This document shows positions 25,969 through 36,204 of a stretch of DNA of 64,000 bases, one piece after another. Position numbers and translations under genes: made by a program. Under the pieces are notes generated by a model, which saw only the letters and a program-made list of their open reading frames with translations, was not told the origin of the DNA and made no database searches. Source of the DNA: Cinclus cinclus (Eukaryota > Chordata > Aves > Passeriformes > Cinclidae); assembly GCF_963662255.1 (NCBI RefSeq), contig NC_085053.1:2480001-2544000 (forward strand). The letters are read 5' to 3'. Within the stretch, counting starts at the first letter, position 1; each line of letters begins with the position of its first letter.

Positions 25969-28900
25969 CAGATGCAGATGCCCACACCCCCCTTTGCAGT
26001 GATAGCGCTCCCAATTTTAGCATCCTAAAGGGATCCAGCTCCCCAGCACCACTGGGATCTCTCTGGGATGGAGAAACAACCGTGATCTTGACGTGGCATC
26101 AAACCTCAGCTTCTCGCTCTTCTTGTGGTGGGAATGAGAATGGGATACCTGGTTTTGTCACCTGAAGTGATCATCCCTTAGGCCTTGGATGTGCTGCTCG
26201 GGCAGAGGATGCAGCCATAGCTACGGATCTGCAGGGGGACCTTTTCTCCTGTGGGGCTGATGGAATGCTGAGACTTGAAATATGTTCTGACAGGTCCTGG
26301 CAGGGTGACCTGTGAGTGGGAGGCCTCCTAGAGCTGGGTGCCAACATCCTGAGGCCAGTGGAGCAGGCTGGCAGGCAGGGCACTGAATTTTTGGCTTGGG
26401 AGGACTAATCTTATCCTCTGCTGTGGGAACATTCTTCATTTCAGGTGAGCCTTGAAGGTGTGTGACTGAACACAGCCACCCAGAGATGGGGATGGGTCTG
26501 GTGTGCTCCCAAGTTAGCTGCTGGGCAGGGTATTGACTTGGAAATTCTGCACTTGTAATTCCATGAATCACCCATTGATTTCTATTAACAGCAGCCCTGT
26601 GGCTGGAGATCCATGTGTCTGCAAACACCAGTGGGAAACCTTGGAGTAAAACGGGTGGCTGGGGGTTTGGGGGAGGGTAGAATGCCTCAAACATCCGACT
26701 TGACTTTCGTTTTAATCCTTCTGACCAAACTGTGCTCCCCAGGCGAGACCCAGACCCTGTGAGTGGCAAAACACTGGAGCAGAGGAGGGGAAAGTGTTCT
26801 GGGAGCTTTCAAAAAGCTGAAAAAGGCACGAGGTACAAAGCTCTCACTTTCTTCCAGAGGATCACACACTTCTAAGCATGCGGTGTTTTAGAGAAATAAA
26901 ATCTATGGAGTGCGGAATTGGTGCCCCTTGGGGAAGGATTCTGGCTGGATCTCTGGTTCCCACCGGTTTGGGTCTGTCATTGCAGCAGATCAGCAGTGTC
27001 AGGGACTGCAGGCGGCTCTGCCAGCAGCCTCCTGACAGCATCCAAAGGGGAGGTGTCATGGCTGGAGTGTCTGCCCACCCCCTCAAACAGCCCTGCCAGC
27101 CCTTGGGATCTCTATCAGGACGACCCAGATAATGGGGATGAGAGGGGGAGCTCAGCTTTACGCCGTGCTGCTGCTTTGGGGACGAGCAGCCCTGGCTCAG
27201 GCCAGCCCCACGCCATCCCTCGGTGTCCCTGGAGAGCACTGGGCTGGGGGATTTTATGTTCAAAGGAAGAAAGGAGTCACCCAGGAAAAGCTGAACTATC
27301 ACTGCCCTGTAGCACAGCTCTTCCCCTGCCAGGTACCAGCAAACAAAGACCACGGAGTCCCCGGTGCCCGGGCAGTTCTTTCCTTCCTCCTTCCCATGGC
27401 CCGTGGTGCCCTCGTCTCCTTGCTGCCCCTTCCCCCGTGCCCGTGGGCAGCAGCTGATGCTGGCCAGCCCTCCGTGGGCAGCAGCCAGCCCGCAGCAATA
27501 ATGAGAGCAAGTCAGGCAGTGAGTGCCATCCTATGCAAGCCCTCTGTCTGCTCTGCGTGTGTGTGTGTGTGCATCTGCCAGAGCTCCCGCTCTCCCTTCT
27601 CCCCCTTCCCTCTCTTCCCTAACCCCCCTCCCTGCACCAGCTCTCGTTCTTTGCACGAGATGCAGGGCTGGGGAGCCCGGGGAAGTGGCACGGTGCTGCT
27701 GCTCTTGAGATCGTCCCTCGCCCTCCCCGATGCACCGGGACCCCGCAGCTCCCCAGAGCCCCAGCCAGCCATGTCCATCAAGCACCAAAAGCCACGTAGC
27801 TGCAGCACAGGTAAGAGCCAGGAGGGCCTTGGAGGGTGATGAAAGGCCCCGTGGTCCTTCCCTTGGCTGCATCCCTGGGGAAGGAGGGATTTCGCCTTGC
27901 TCCTGCCCCAGTTTCCTGCGGGGAAGGAGGACTCCGCAGAAGTGGGAGGGGAAGGGTGCTGCTCGGATGTCACCCGTGTTAATGCCACCGCAGTGCTTCT
28001 CCCCGTGCACTAATCTTCCCGTGGCATCTTGTGAATGGTGAAAGGGGCACAGGCACGGCCTGTTTTGAATCAGCAGGCGGGGAAAGCGCAGCGTTTCTTG
28101 GGCTCAGCCCAGCCCTGACTGGGGAGGAGCGGGACTGGCTCTGGGGTGATCTCCGTTCCAATGGGATTAGCGCTGGGCCTTTGATGCTGGGAGAAAACAT
28201 CAAGACTCTGCTTGTGCCTGCACCCCCCGAGACCTTCACCATCTTGGCATCTTCCCCCCCTTGCTCCGTGCTTTGCTACTGTTGCGGTTTTAAAATGGTG
28301 GATTGTGTTTGCTTTCAATATTTGGGTATCTGTGACGTTGTGGCTGAGCTGGTTAAAAATAAGACTAATTGGAGCGAAAAGAGAGCGAGTTGGAGGAGAG
28401 GGAGCTGCGCTGAGCCGAGGTTGGAGCGAAAACTTGCAGATGGCAGAGGCACGTGCACTCTTTGGGGGAAGAACCAGCTAAACTGGGGGGGTTTCTTCTC
28501 CTGTAACATCCCCTCGGTGGCGAGGGTCAGCTCCTTGCTCTCCCGGGGGTGGGGGAAATGAACTGCGTATTTGGCACAGCCGGCCCCTTGTGCTGGCATC
28601 TTCTGGCTGCTGTGTCCCATCCCAGTGGGACGTGGTCGAATTCCTCCGTCTGGGGAGCCCACAAGTTGCAGAACGGACGGGCTGAGCTTCCTGTCCTGCT
28701 GTGCTGCCCCTCCCGTCATCCCTGCGCTCCCAGAGCAGCGCTGGGACCAGCCTGGGCTGTCACCCTGTCCCCCTTCCATGCGGCTCTGGGGGTGTTGCCC
28801 ATCTGGGCTTTAGGCTCAGGCTTTGGCAGAGCTCAGGGGGCATCTCTCTCCAGCCTGGCACTGCTGGCAGCCACTCTGCCGAGGAGGAACCGGTGCTGGA

Positions 28901-30149
28901 TGCATCAGATGTTTTTGCTAAAGAACCACCGTCTGCTGGAGGAAGAGGACGAGCTCATCTCGCTCACCTCATTTATATTTTAGCTCAGGCTACGGCAGCA
29001 GCCTGCAGAGACAGATGAAAGAGAAATCCCAGCTCACCCTCGCGGCTAACTCCGTTTGTATTTCGCCCTACGAATTCCCACGCAGTGTTTAAAGTTAAGC
29101 ACGTGCTCAGGTGTTGGGCTGTGGTGGGAGCGACCTTGTGGCACAGTTGTGTATCCACGGAGCAGTAAATGGCCCCAGGAAAACCTTGCCGCGGGACCTG
29201 GATGCGCTGCAGGGCCCCAGTCTTTGGAATAACAGCGATAAGAGCAGAGCAGCAGCAGACCTTGTCCGTCATAAATGGCTTTGGGGCTAAAACCCGGAGG
29301 TCGGGGGCTGATTTTTAACACTCAATAAACAGCTCGCTTGCAGTAGTCAGCTCACAGAACGCAGGCTGCTTGGGTGATCTCCCAGCAGAAAATTAACCCT
29401 ATCTGTCAGCAAGGCTCGTTCCCTGACCTGTGCTGAGCCCCAGTCCCAGCCAGGCCCTGCGAGGGACGGGGAATGGGCGGCGGGGATCACTGCGGAGCTC
29501 TGTCTGCCGGCGTGGATCCGTCCCGGCTTCCCAGCCGCGCTCAGAGCTGCGTTCCAGCCGCTGCCATATTGACAGCAGCAGCGATGCTGAAAGCTGGGAG
29601 GGCTCCAAGGCTGCACAGAGCAGCTCTGTGTCAACTGCAATCCTTTCTGCCTCCCTGCTCCACGCCCGCAGCATCCTCCGCAGAGCGCAGCAGCTCCCGT
29701 CCGCGGAGCCGCTCCTGGGCACGGCTGCGAGTTTCCTCGGAGAACAATTACCGAATTGTAATAAAGCTCTTTAAAGGGGGAATTCTTCCCTTTGATTCCT
29801 GCCTGCCCTTCTCAGCCTGGAGCTCCCCGCCCCGCTTTGCTGCTGGTTTTGTGTGCCACCTGCCCGGAGGAATTCGGCAGGGAGCAGGGAGCGCAGTGGA
29901 AGCATCTGCTCTGCTGCAGCAGCCGCCGAGCCCAGGAGCCACAAGCGTGGCCAGGAGACACTTTTGTCATTGGCACAGGGGACAATTGAAATAGCCGCCG
30001 TGCTCTCGAGCTAAGCCACAGACGCATCTGCGGCTCTCGCTTTATGTAACTCGGTTTTATTTTTGAACGTATTCTTTCATTTTCAAGGGGAGTTTGACTC
30101 GATGGGTGTCTCCCATCTCCTGCCCTGCCATGTAGAGCACATGTGAAGT

Positions 30150-33100
30150 GGCTTCCCTGGTCAACCCCCATCACCTGTCCCTAAAATTCTTACTCTCCTT
30201 GTTACGCCTTCTACGATCTCCTCCCTGACATGAAGAATGATTTGAGGTTTAAGATGAATAGACAAATCAACTCCTTTTAAAAAACATTCTGAGCTTCATC
30301 TGTGGATATTTCCTGGTGCTACTTGAGATTTTTTTTTTTTTTAGAAGGGGGGGTCTGTTTGCAATTAAGATAAGCGTGTGGATTGTTTTGTAGTTCAGCA
30401 AGTGATCTACACCAGTCATAATTCCTTCCTTCCAAGGCAGTCACCTTGTGTTGGACCAAATGTGTTTTCAGACAAGACAGCAGGACAGCCTGGCACAGTA
30501 AACAGAGTTGGATGCAAGATACAAGTAATTTTCTTCCAGGTTTAATTGAAAATGGTGGTGGAGGACAGCAATCTCTGGAGAGTGATTAATTAATTATTAA
30601 TTTGAATTCCCTTGGGGTTGGGCCCATATCGGCGCTACTCTGGATAAATTTTGAATTACTATGAAGGAGTGCAAATAACATTTTACTCCTTTCTGTAGTC
30701 CAGCAAAAGTCCAAAGCCCCCTAGGTTACAGAAATGTGGCTGCAGCTTTGTGCCTGAGCCTAAGGCAGGATTTGCAGCTCACCTGGATTCTCAGAGCCAG
30801 GACTACTGTGGGAGGTAGCCAGCTCCCTCTGATTGGCATTTTGCAGTCACAAAATCCCAAAATGGTTTGGATTGGAAGGAATCTAAAAGCTCATCAAGTT
30901 CCAACCACCTGCCATGGGTGGGGGCACCTTCCTGTGGTTGCTGAGCATCCTCTGGAAAGATCTCAGAAGCAACAAGGTCTCAGGAAAACACACCAGGGAA
31001 TGACTTCACCTGTGGGGTGGTAGATGCCCAGCACCACAGCAAAGTGAATCAGTGCTTTTCTTGGCAGGAAGGAAAATCCTCTTGGACCAACAGGTTGTGA
31101 AAGCTTGAACGAGGCCTTTGGAGCACGGCACCAGCCAGGAGAGATGCTGCCAAAGACCCAAGAAAAATCACCAAGTAAAAGCAACTGAAGCTGGCGGAGC
31201 TGTTTGGTCTGGACGAGAAAATCCAAAAAAACCCCACATATGAGTAATGGTCAAAACACCTGGAATAGGCAGGGAGGCACTGAAAAGGAAAAGGACCCTG
31301 GAGAGGGAGATTAACGTGTAGGGAAGAGGCTGGCAAATTCCCTTCTGCCCTTCCACAGTGACAGCCAACGCTCCCAATGCTGCATGTGTTCACTGCTTGT
31401 GTGTTTGCTGCTGCCAGGTTAGGAAGAAACTGCTTTAGAGTAATTTTTGGAGAGATTTAAATTTTTGGATGGCATTCAAGCCTAATATCAAAATGAGTTA
31501 TTTTATTAAAAGCATTTAAATAGAAACTAAAGAGTGGTCGGAAGCAGGGGGGCTATTTTTGAAGGAATTTGCTATAAACCTACTGCACAGAAGCTTTCTA
31601 AAATATTACCCTGTAAAAACCCCATAATTCTCTTTATCTGCAATTTAATTACATTTCCCGTAGTGCCTGTGTCAGAACAGTTCACCTATTCTTGTTCTCT
31701 ATTAACTCACACCTGCTCTAGGAAACTAGAAGGAAAAATTGTTGGCATACAGAGTAATTTGTGTGTTATTCAGGATCTCATTGAGCTCACTAAAAGGGTC
31801 TAATGAGGTACTGGAGAAGTAGGAATTGGGTGTCTCATGCTGGTGATGGCTGTGAGATGGCAATACCTAAAACTGCTGTAAAAGCAGAGGGAGAAGTGGG
31901 AGCACTCCCATGATCCAGGGATTTGTCCCATCCAGTGTTAGTGGACCGGAGTTTGATCTGTTTGGGACTGCAGCAAAGTCTCATAGCATCTGAATAATGG
32001 GGCAGAATCATCCAGAGCTGTGTGGATTGAACATTTTAGTGACCTCCTCCAGCCCACAATGTGTGTGTTTGTGAGTGAGAGCTGAGGGAGAAACAGCCCT
32101 GGGACTGTTGTGAGAACCTTGTCACTTGTGACCCCCTGCACTGCCCAGAGGGAACCTGGGGGCATGGAAATGATGTATTAAACCAAAAATAACATGTTAA
32201 AAGTTAAATTTGGCTTGGGTTTTGGGGCAAGGGCTGCAGCTGACTGTTATTTAACTAGCACAAACCAGCCTGTGGTAACAGAGGCAGGGGATGAACCTCA
32301 ACCTTTGGCTGTGGTTTAGAGGAGATTTCGCTGGCCACTGCATTTTTGCAGTGCTTGTCTTCTGATAAGTGGAGATGTGATTTAATCTCCATCAGGATGA
32401 CCTGGGCTTTGCCAGGGGAGGGTGAGAACAAGACAAACATTTCCATGCCACGGCAGGCTGGGAAGGAGGGGATCCAAACTGATGGAGAGCTGGGATCTTT
32501 GTTGCAGTGCTGCTAATCCCTGTGTTTTTCTAGGAGGTTTTGCAGGACTCTGCCTCTCCCCAAGGATGGTGCCTGGTGATAATGTGCTATCTCAAGACAT
32601 GTTTCCTGCTTATAGCACCAGGATGCCAGGGCCAGCAGTGCTTTAGCAGAGAGGAAGGTGACTACAAATTTCCAGGGAAAAGGCAATTGTTAAACTGCAG
32701 AGGACTTTTTATTATTATTATAATTAGTTTTCTTTCTGGTTTGGGGGGTTTTTAAAGTCAGTCAGCTTTGTCAGGAACAAAAAAGCAATGGAGACCCCCT
32801 GGTCTGAGCTCTTGGTGAACCTGTGACCCCCAGCAGTGCCTGTGTGACACCGGGTGCTGAGCCCATAGCTGGGGGGAGGTGGGTGCCAGGGGTGAGGTTG
32901 TTGCTGCAGTCACCGTGGTGCCCTGGACATCCCATAAACTGTTCACTGGAGGATGGAGGTGTGTGCAGGAGAAAAAAAAGGGGATTGGAGCCCATACATT
33001 GGGGTGGGGGCACCGAGGGAACTCGCAGGGATGTCCAACCCCAGATGGGTTCAGGGGGTCTGCCACACCACCGGGTGGAATTTTTTGTCATCCCGTGCCC

Positions 33101-33437
33101 AGCAATAAGACCTTCCTTTGCTTTGTGCCAAAATCTCCCTCGGCCCTGCTGACACCTGGGCTCTTCAGTGAAACTCTCCCATCCCTCCTGTCTGTCCGGC
33201 TCCTGGACATGAGCGATCTGAGGGCAGGGACCTTCCCTAAAGCTCCGGGGAGCCGCTCAAAGCGAGGCGGGCGGGCGCTTTATTCCAACACAGCGAGCGC
33301 TTTCGCAGGCATCCCCCCTCCCCTCCCCGCCCCCCGATGCTCCCCGGCAGCCTTTGGCATCCTCCGCCCGTGCGCGGCGGTCCCCCGAACCCTCGGGGGG
33401 AAAAGCTGGGCTTCTGCTGCCAGGTGGGTGAGGCAAG
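30150..33437. other. Spacer before the RGS8 minisatellite
   Basis: No exon recognised. It holds one short antisense CR1 piece (30848-30955) and a homeodomain-like AT-rich patch with repeated TTAAT/ATTAA near 30585-30605. Confidence 0.5.
30848..30955 (-). mobile_element. CR1 LINE 3' end, short antisense piece
   Basis: CACAAAATCCCAAAATGG, TTTGGATTGGAAGGAATCTA and CACCTGCCATGGGTGGGGGC are the reverse of the CR1 3' terminus. Confidence 0.8.
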
Positions 33438-33918
33438 GATGCGCTGGGGTGCGATGGGATGCACTGGGATGAGCTGGGATGAGCTGGGATGAGCTGGGGT
33501 GCGATGGGGTGCGATGGGATGCACTGGGATGAGCTGGGGTGCGATGGGATGCGCTGGGATGAGCTGGGGTGCGATGGGATGCGCTGGGATGAGCTGGGGT
33601 GCGATGGGATGCGCTGGGATGAGCTGGGGTGCGATGGGATGCGCTGGGATGAGCTGGGGTGCGATGGGATGCACTGGGATGAGCTGGGGTGCGATGGGAT
33701 GCGCTGGGATGAGCTGGGGTGCGATGGGATGCGCTGGGATGAGCTGGGGTGCGATGGGATGCGCTGGGATGAGCTGGGGTGCGATGGGATGCGCTGGGAT
33801 GAGCTGGGGTGCGATGGGATGCGCTGGGATGAGCTGGGGTGCGATGGGATGCGCTGGGATGAGCTGGGGTGCGATGGGATGCGCTGGGATGAGCTGGGGT
33901 GCGATGGGATGCGCCGGG
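33438..33918. repeat. 30-bp GC-rich minisatellite upstream of RGS8
   Basis: About 16 units of 30 bp, each built from three related decamers: GATGAGCTGG, GGTGCGATGG, GATGCGCTGG. Units from 33541 onward are nearly identical; the 5' end is more variable. The + strand is very G-rich and C-poor. Because 30 is a multiple of 3, several frames stay open on both strands; these are not taken as genes. Confidence 0.97.
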
Positions 33919-33984
33919 CTCCTGAGCAGAGCGCTCGGGCTGCGCAGCCGGGCTGGGGCTGATGCGAGAGCGGCTCTGAGCTGC

Positions 33985-34004
33985 GCTGCTGCTGCTGCTG
34001 CTGC
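33985..34004. repeat. (CTG)n microsatellite
   Basis: Six to seven CTG units about 90 bp before the alternative RGS8 exon. Confidence 0.9.
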
Positions 34005-34095
34005 CCGGGGAGATCTGGGGAGGGGAGGGGTCCCGAGGTGTCACTGTCACCCCGAGCAGGGGGCTGGCTCTGAAGAAGCTCTGCTCTCTCCCCAG

Positions 34096-34154
34096 AGCCT
34101 CTCTGACCGCGCTGTCGGCACAGACCCACCGGCAGAGAGGACAGGTCAAAGGCA
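34096..34154 (+). CDS. RGS8: RGS8 alternative N-terminal exon (long isoform)
   Basis: Encodes SLSDRAVGTDPPAERTGQRQ with the last Gln codon split. This matches the N-terminal segment of the longer human RGS8 isoform (SLSD..VG.DP...RTGQRQ, as I recall it). The acceptor is CTCTCCCCAG and the donor GGCA|GTGAGT in phase 2, which joins NRGMRTRLG at 38030 in frame. The exon has no ATG; the start exon for this isoform was not found in the window. Confidence 0.8.
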
Positions 34155-36178
34155 GTGAGTATTCTTTTTCTCGGTGTCTGTCTGTCTGCAGTGCCTCTGT
34201 GCTCGTTTTTTTCCCTGGCTTTCTCTGCATGCGAATGGATGGTCTTAATCTCCTGAAGCCCCTGAGAGATCTCATGGTTTGCTGTTCTGTTTATTTGTTC
34301 GGTTGGGATTTTTTTTAACCTTTGTGCTGTTATTTTTTCTCTTTTTTTTTTTTTTTATTGAGATGGCTTCTTTTCCTTTGTTCAGGTGGTTTGATAACCT
34401 GAACATCCTAATCACAACCCTTCCTCGCTGCCTCTCAAGGAGAAACCCCCAAAACACACCCATGATGAGGCTGGTAATTCTCCTTGACCAGGTTCCTTCT
34501 GTAGGAGGGAGGCAAAACCCTTCACCAAGACCTTTATTACAATTTATCAGACACCACAGATTGCATTTTAAAGTCATAACCGACTGGATTTGTTTGCAAA
34601 CAGGGGGGACATCCGTGGGTATGCCAGCTGAGCAGTGGGATTGCCTCCATGGGAAATGTAGGTCCCAGCACCCCTGAAGTCAGACAGACTTTGGGATCTC
34701 AGGGAAGTTGGGTGCTGCTCGGCAGTGCAGGTGGTTTCTATGGGGGCCGAGTGGGTGTGAGTGAGGGTGAGCAGAAGGCTCTTTCATAACAGTACCCCAA
34801 AATTCAGGCTGCTGGAGCAGGCTGTAAGGGAGAGGGGCAGATGGCTCCACTTCCAGCTCGGAGCAGCAGTGGGAAAGACAAGCAGGAGTTGCTGGACTCT
34901 AGGAAGTCATGTGCTGTGGCCCCACATGCGGGTGAGGCTGTTAATGAGGAAATTTAAAGGGGCTTAAGGAATTACAAGGATTGATTTCAGTCAGAGTGCA
35001 GCAGAGCAGCCGGTCGGGGTGAGGATTAAGGAAATGCACTCACTGGCAATGCAGAGCAATCCCAGTTCCATTAATTTACTGGGGAAGAGGCTTTGTGTGT
35101 TTTTAATGTAATCATCTTTTAAGAGGGATGTTGCATTGGGCAGCCCAAGCTCCGGGGTCTCCCCTGGCTCCAGCAGAGCAGGGTCCTGACTCTGTGCACA
35201 CCCTCCAGCTCTCATCATCTCCTTGGGCTCCTCCTTGGTTGTGCCAAGTGACAACATGACATGGAGGGTACCTGGAGCTTGGCAAATCAGAAACCTTTGC
35301 CTCTGCTCGTTGTGGAGTCCTGTTCTCTATCCCCTGGCTCTCCTGCCTGGTGGATCTCACCTTCACTCTCTGTTGATGTGAGAGTTGTCAGCCAGTTGCT
35401 CCCCAGTGTGCCAAGGCTCACGAGGACCCTGCCATCTCCTACCTCCCTCTTTCATTCCCTCCTTCTCTCCTTCCCTCCTTCTCTCCATCCCTCCTTCCCT
35501 CCCCTTTTGCAGGCTGTGCATCTCCTTGGTGGCTCCCCGCAGGCTCCCACCACCCCAGCGAGGCCTTGCTTGCTTTGAGTTATTTTTGTGTGAGTGCTTG
35601 AGCCTGTGGTGGTGAAAGGAGCAGCACCTGCAGATGCGTGAAGTCCTCCTGTTATTCTGTTTGCAGTGCCAGCTTTTCCATGATACCTGGCCAGTAACAT
35701 CAGCCATGACCTGGAGGGACAGGCACAAGAGGTAGTTTGGTCTTCTTAGCAAGGTCAGCCCAGAGCTCTGCCCATTGAGGAGAGACCTTCAGAGGAGTTG
35801 GAGGATGAGTGGGATAATGGCAACTCCTGCTGCTCCCTGGTGAGCTGGGACACCAAACTCAAACCGCTTTAGACCTGAAGCTGGACTTTACCTGCAGTCC
35901 TGGTCTTAGAAGGAAATGCTGTCTCTCCTCTGTGACCAACCCTCAACTCCCAACGTCTTCCATTGAACAATTGACTTTCCACGCTAGGAGGCAAGGATCA
36001 AATGGGTTGAGGACAACTGGCCTTTCTTGGCTTTGGCAAAGAGGATTCTTTGATGTATTTTTAAGTGCCAGGACATGAAACAGTAAATCCCTTCTTCCTG
36101 CACTCCTGCCTCCTGCAAGCAGCCCCGACTGCGGTCCAAGCCAGCCAGTTAAAGGGTTAACCATAGCTGGATGCCTGA
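34155..36178. other. Sequence between the two alternative RGS8 N-terminal exons
   Basis: Intron of the long isoform and presumably the promoter and 5' UTR region of the short one. It contains T-rich and CT-rich tracts (34340-34356, 35449-35512) and no recognisable coding exon. Confidence 0.5.
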
Positions 36179-36194
36179 ATGGCTGCCTTACTGA
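36171..36194 (+). promoter_or_regulatory. uORF overlapping the RGS8 start codon
   Basis: An ATG eight bases before the RGS8 ATG opens a 7-codon frame (MPEWLPY) that ends in TGA inside the RGS8 coding sequence. If the transcript includes it, scanning ribosomes would meet it first and translation of RGS8 would need leaky scanning or reinitiation. Seen in sequence; effect inferred. Confidence 0.6.
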
Positions 36195-36204
36195 TCCCAC
36201 GGAG
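36179..36204 (+). CDS. RGS8: RGS8 coding exon 1 (short isoform)
   Basis: Twenty-six coding bases, MAALLIPR plus two bases of Arg9, ending CGGAG|GTAACT. Human RGS8 begins MAALLMPRR, and phase 2 fits the exon at 38030 exactly. Confidence 0.93.

Larger units (their letters stand above)
22000..30150. other. GC-rich spacer upstream of RGS8, no recognised exon
   Basis: Base composition rises here, with CpG-containing stretches near 27.1-28.2 kb and 29.4-29.9 kb, and many long chance open frames on both strands, none resembling a known protein. It includes a small tandem duplication at 23064-23115 and a TG run near 27557. A well-formed donor-like site (ACAG|GTAAGA) at 27810 follows a GC-rich stretch and might end an untranslated first exon. 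Confidence 0.45.

Noticed and set aside
27132..27839. 235-codon frame starting with a signal-peptide-like stretch
   Set aside because: Low-complexity Pro/Ser/Cys-rich text in GC-rich DNA, no match to a known family, overlapped by equally long frames on the other strand.
33257..34275. Long open frames on both strands (about 150-330 codons) over the 30-bp repeat
   Set aside because: They arise because the period is a multiple of three; several frames are open at once and the translations are pure repeat text. Only the possible continuation into the RGS8 exon is kept, as a finding.
34363..34385. Possible RGS8 start exon reading MASFPLFR with phase 2 end
   Set aside because: The exon at 36179-36204 matches the known MAALL.PRR start far better; this one has a weak donor (AG|GTGGTT) and follows a poly(T) tract.
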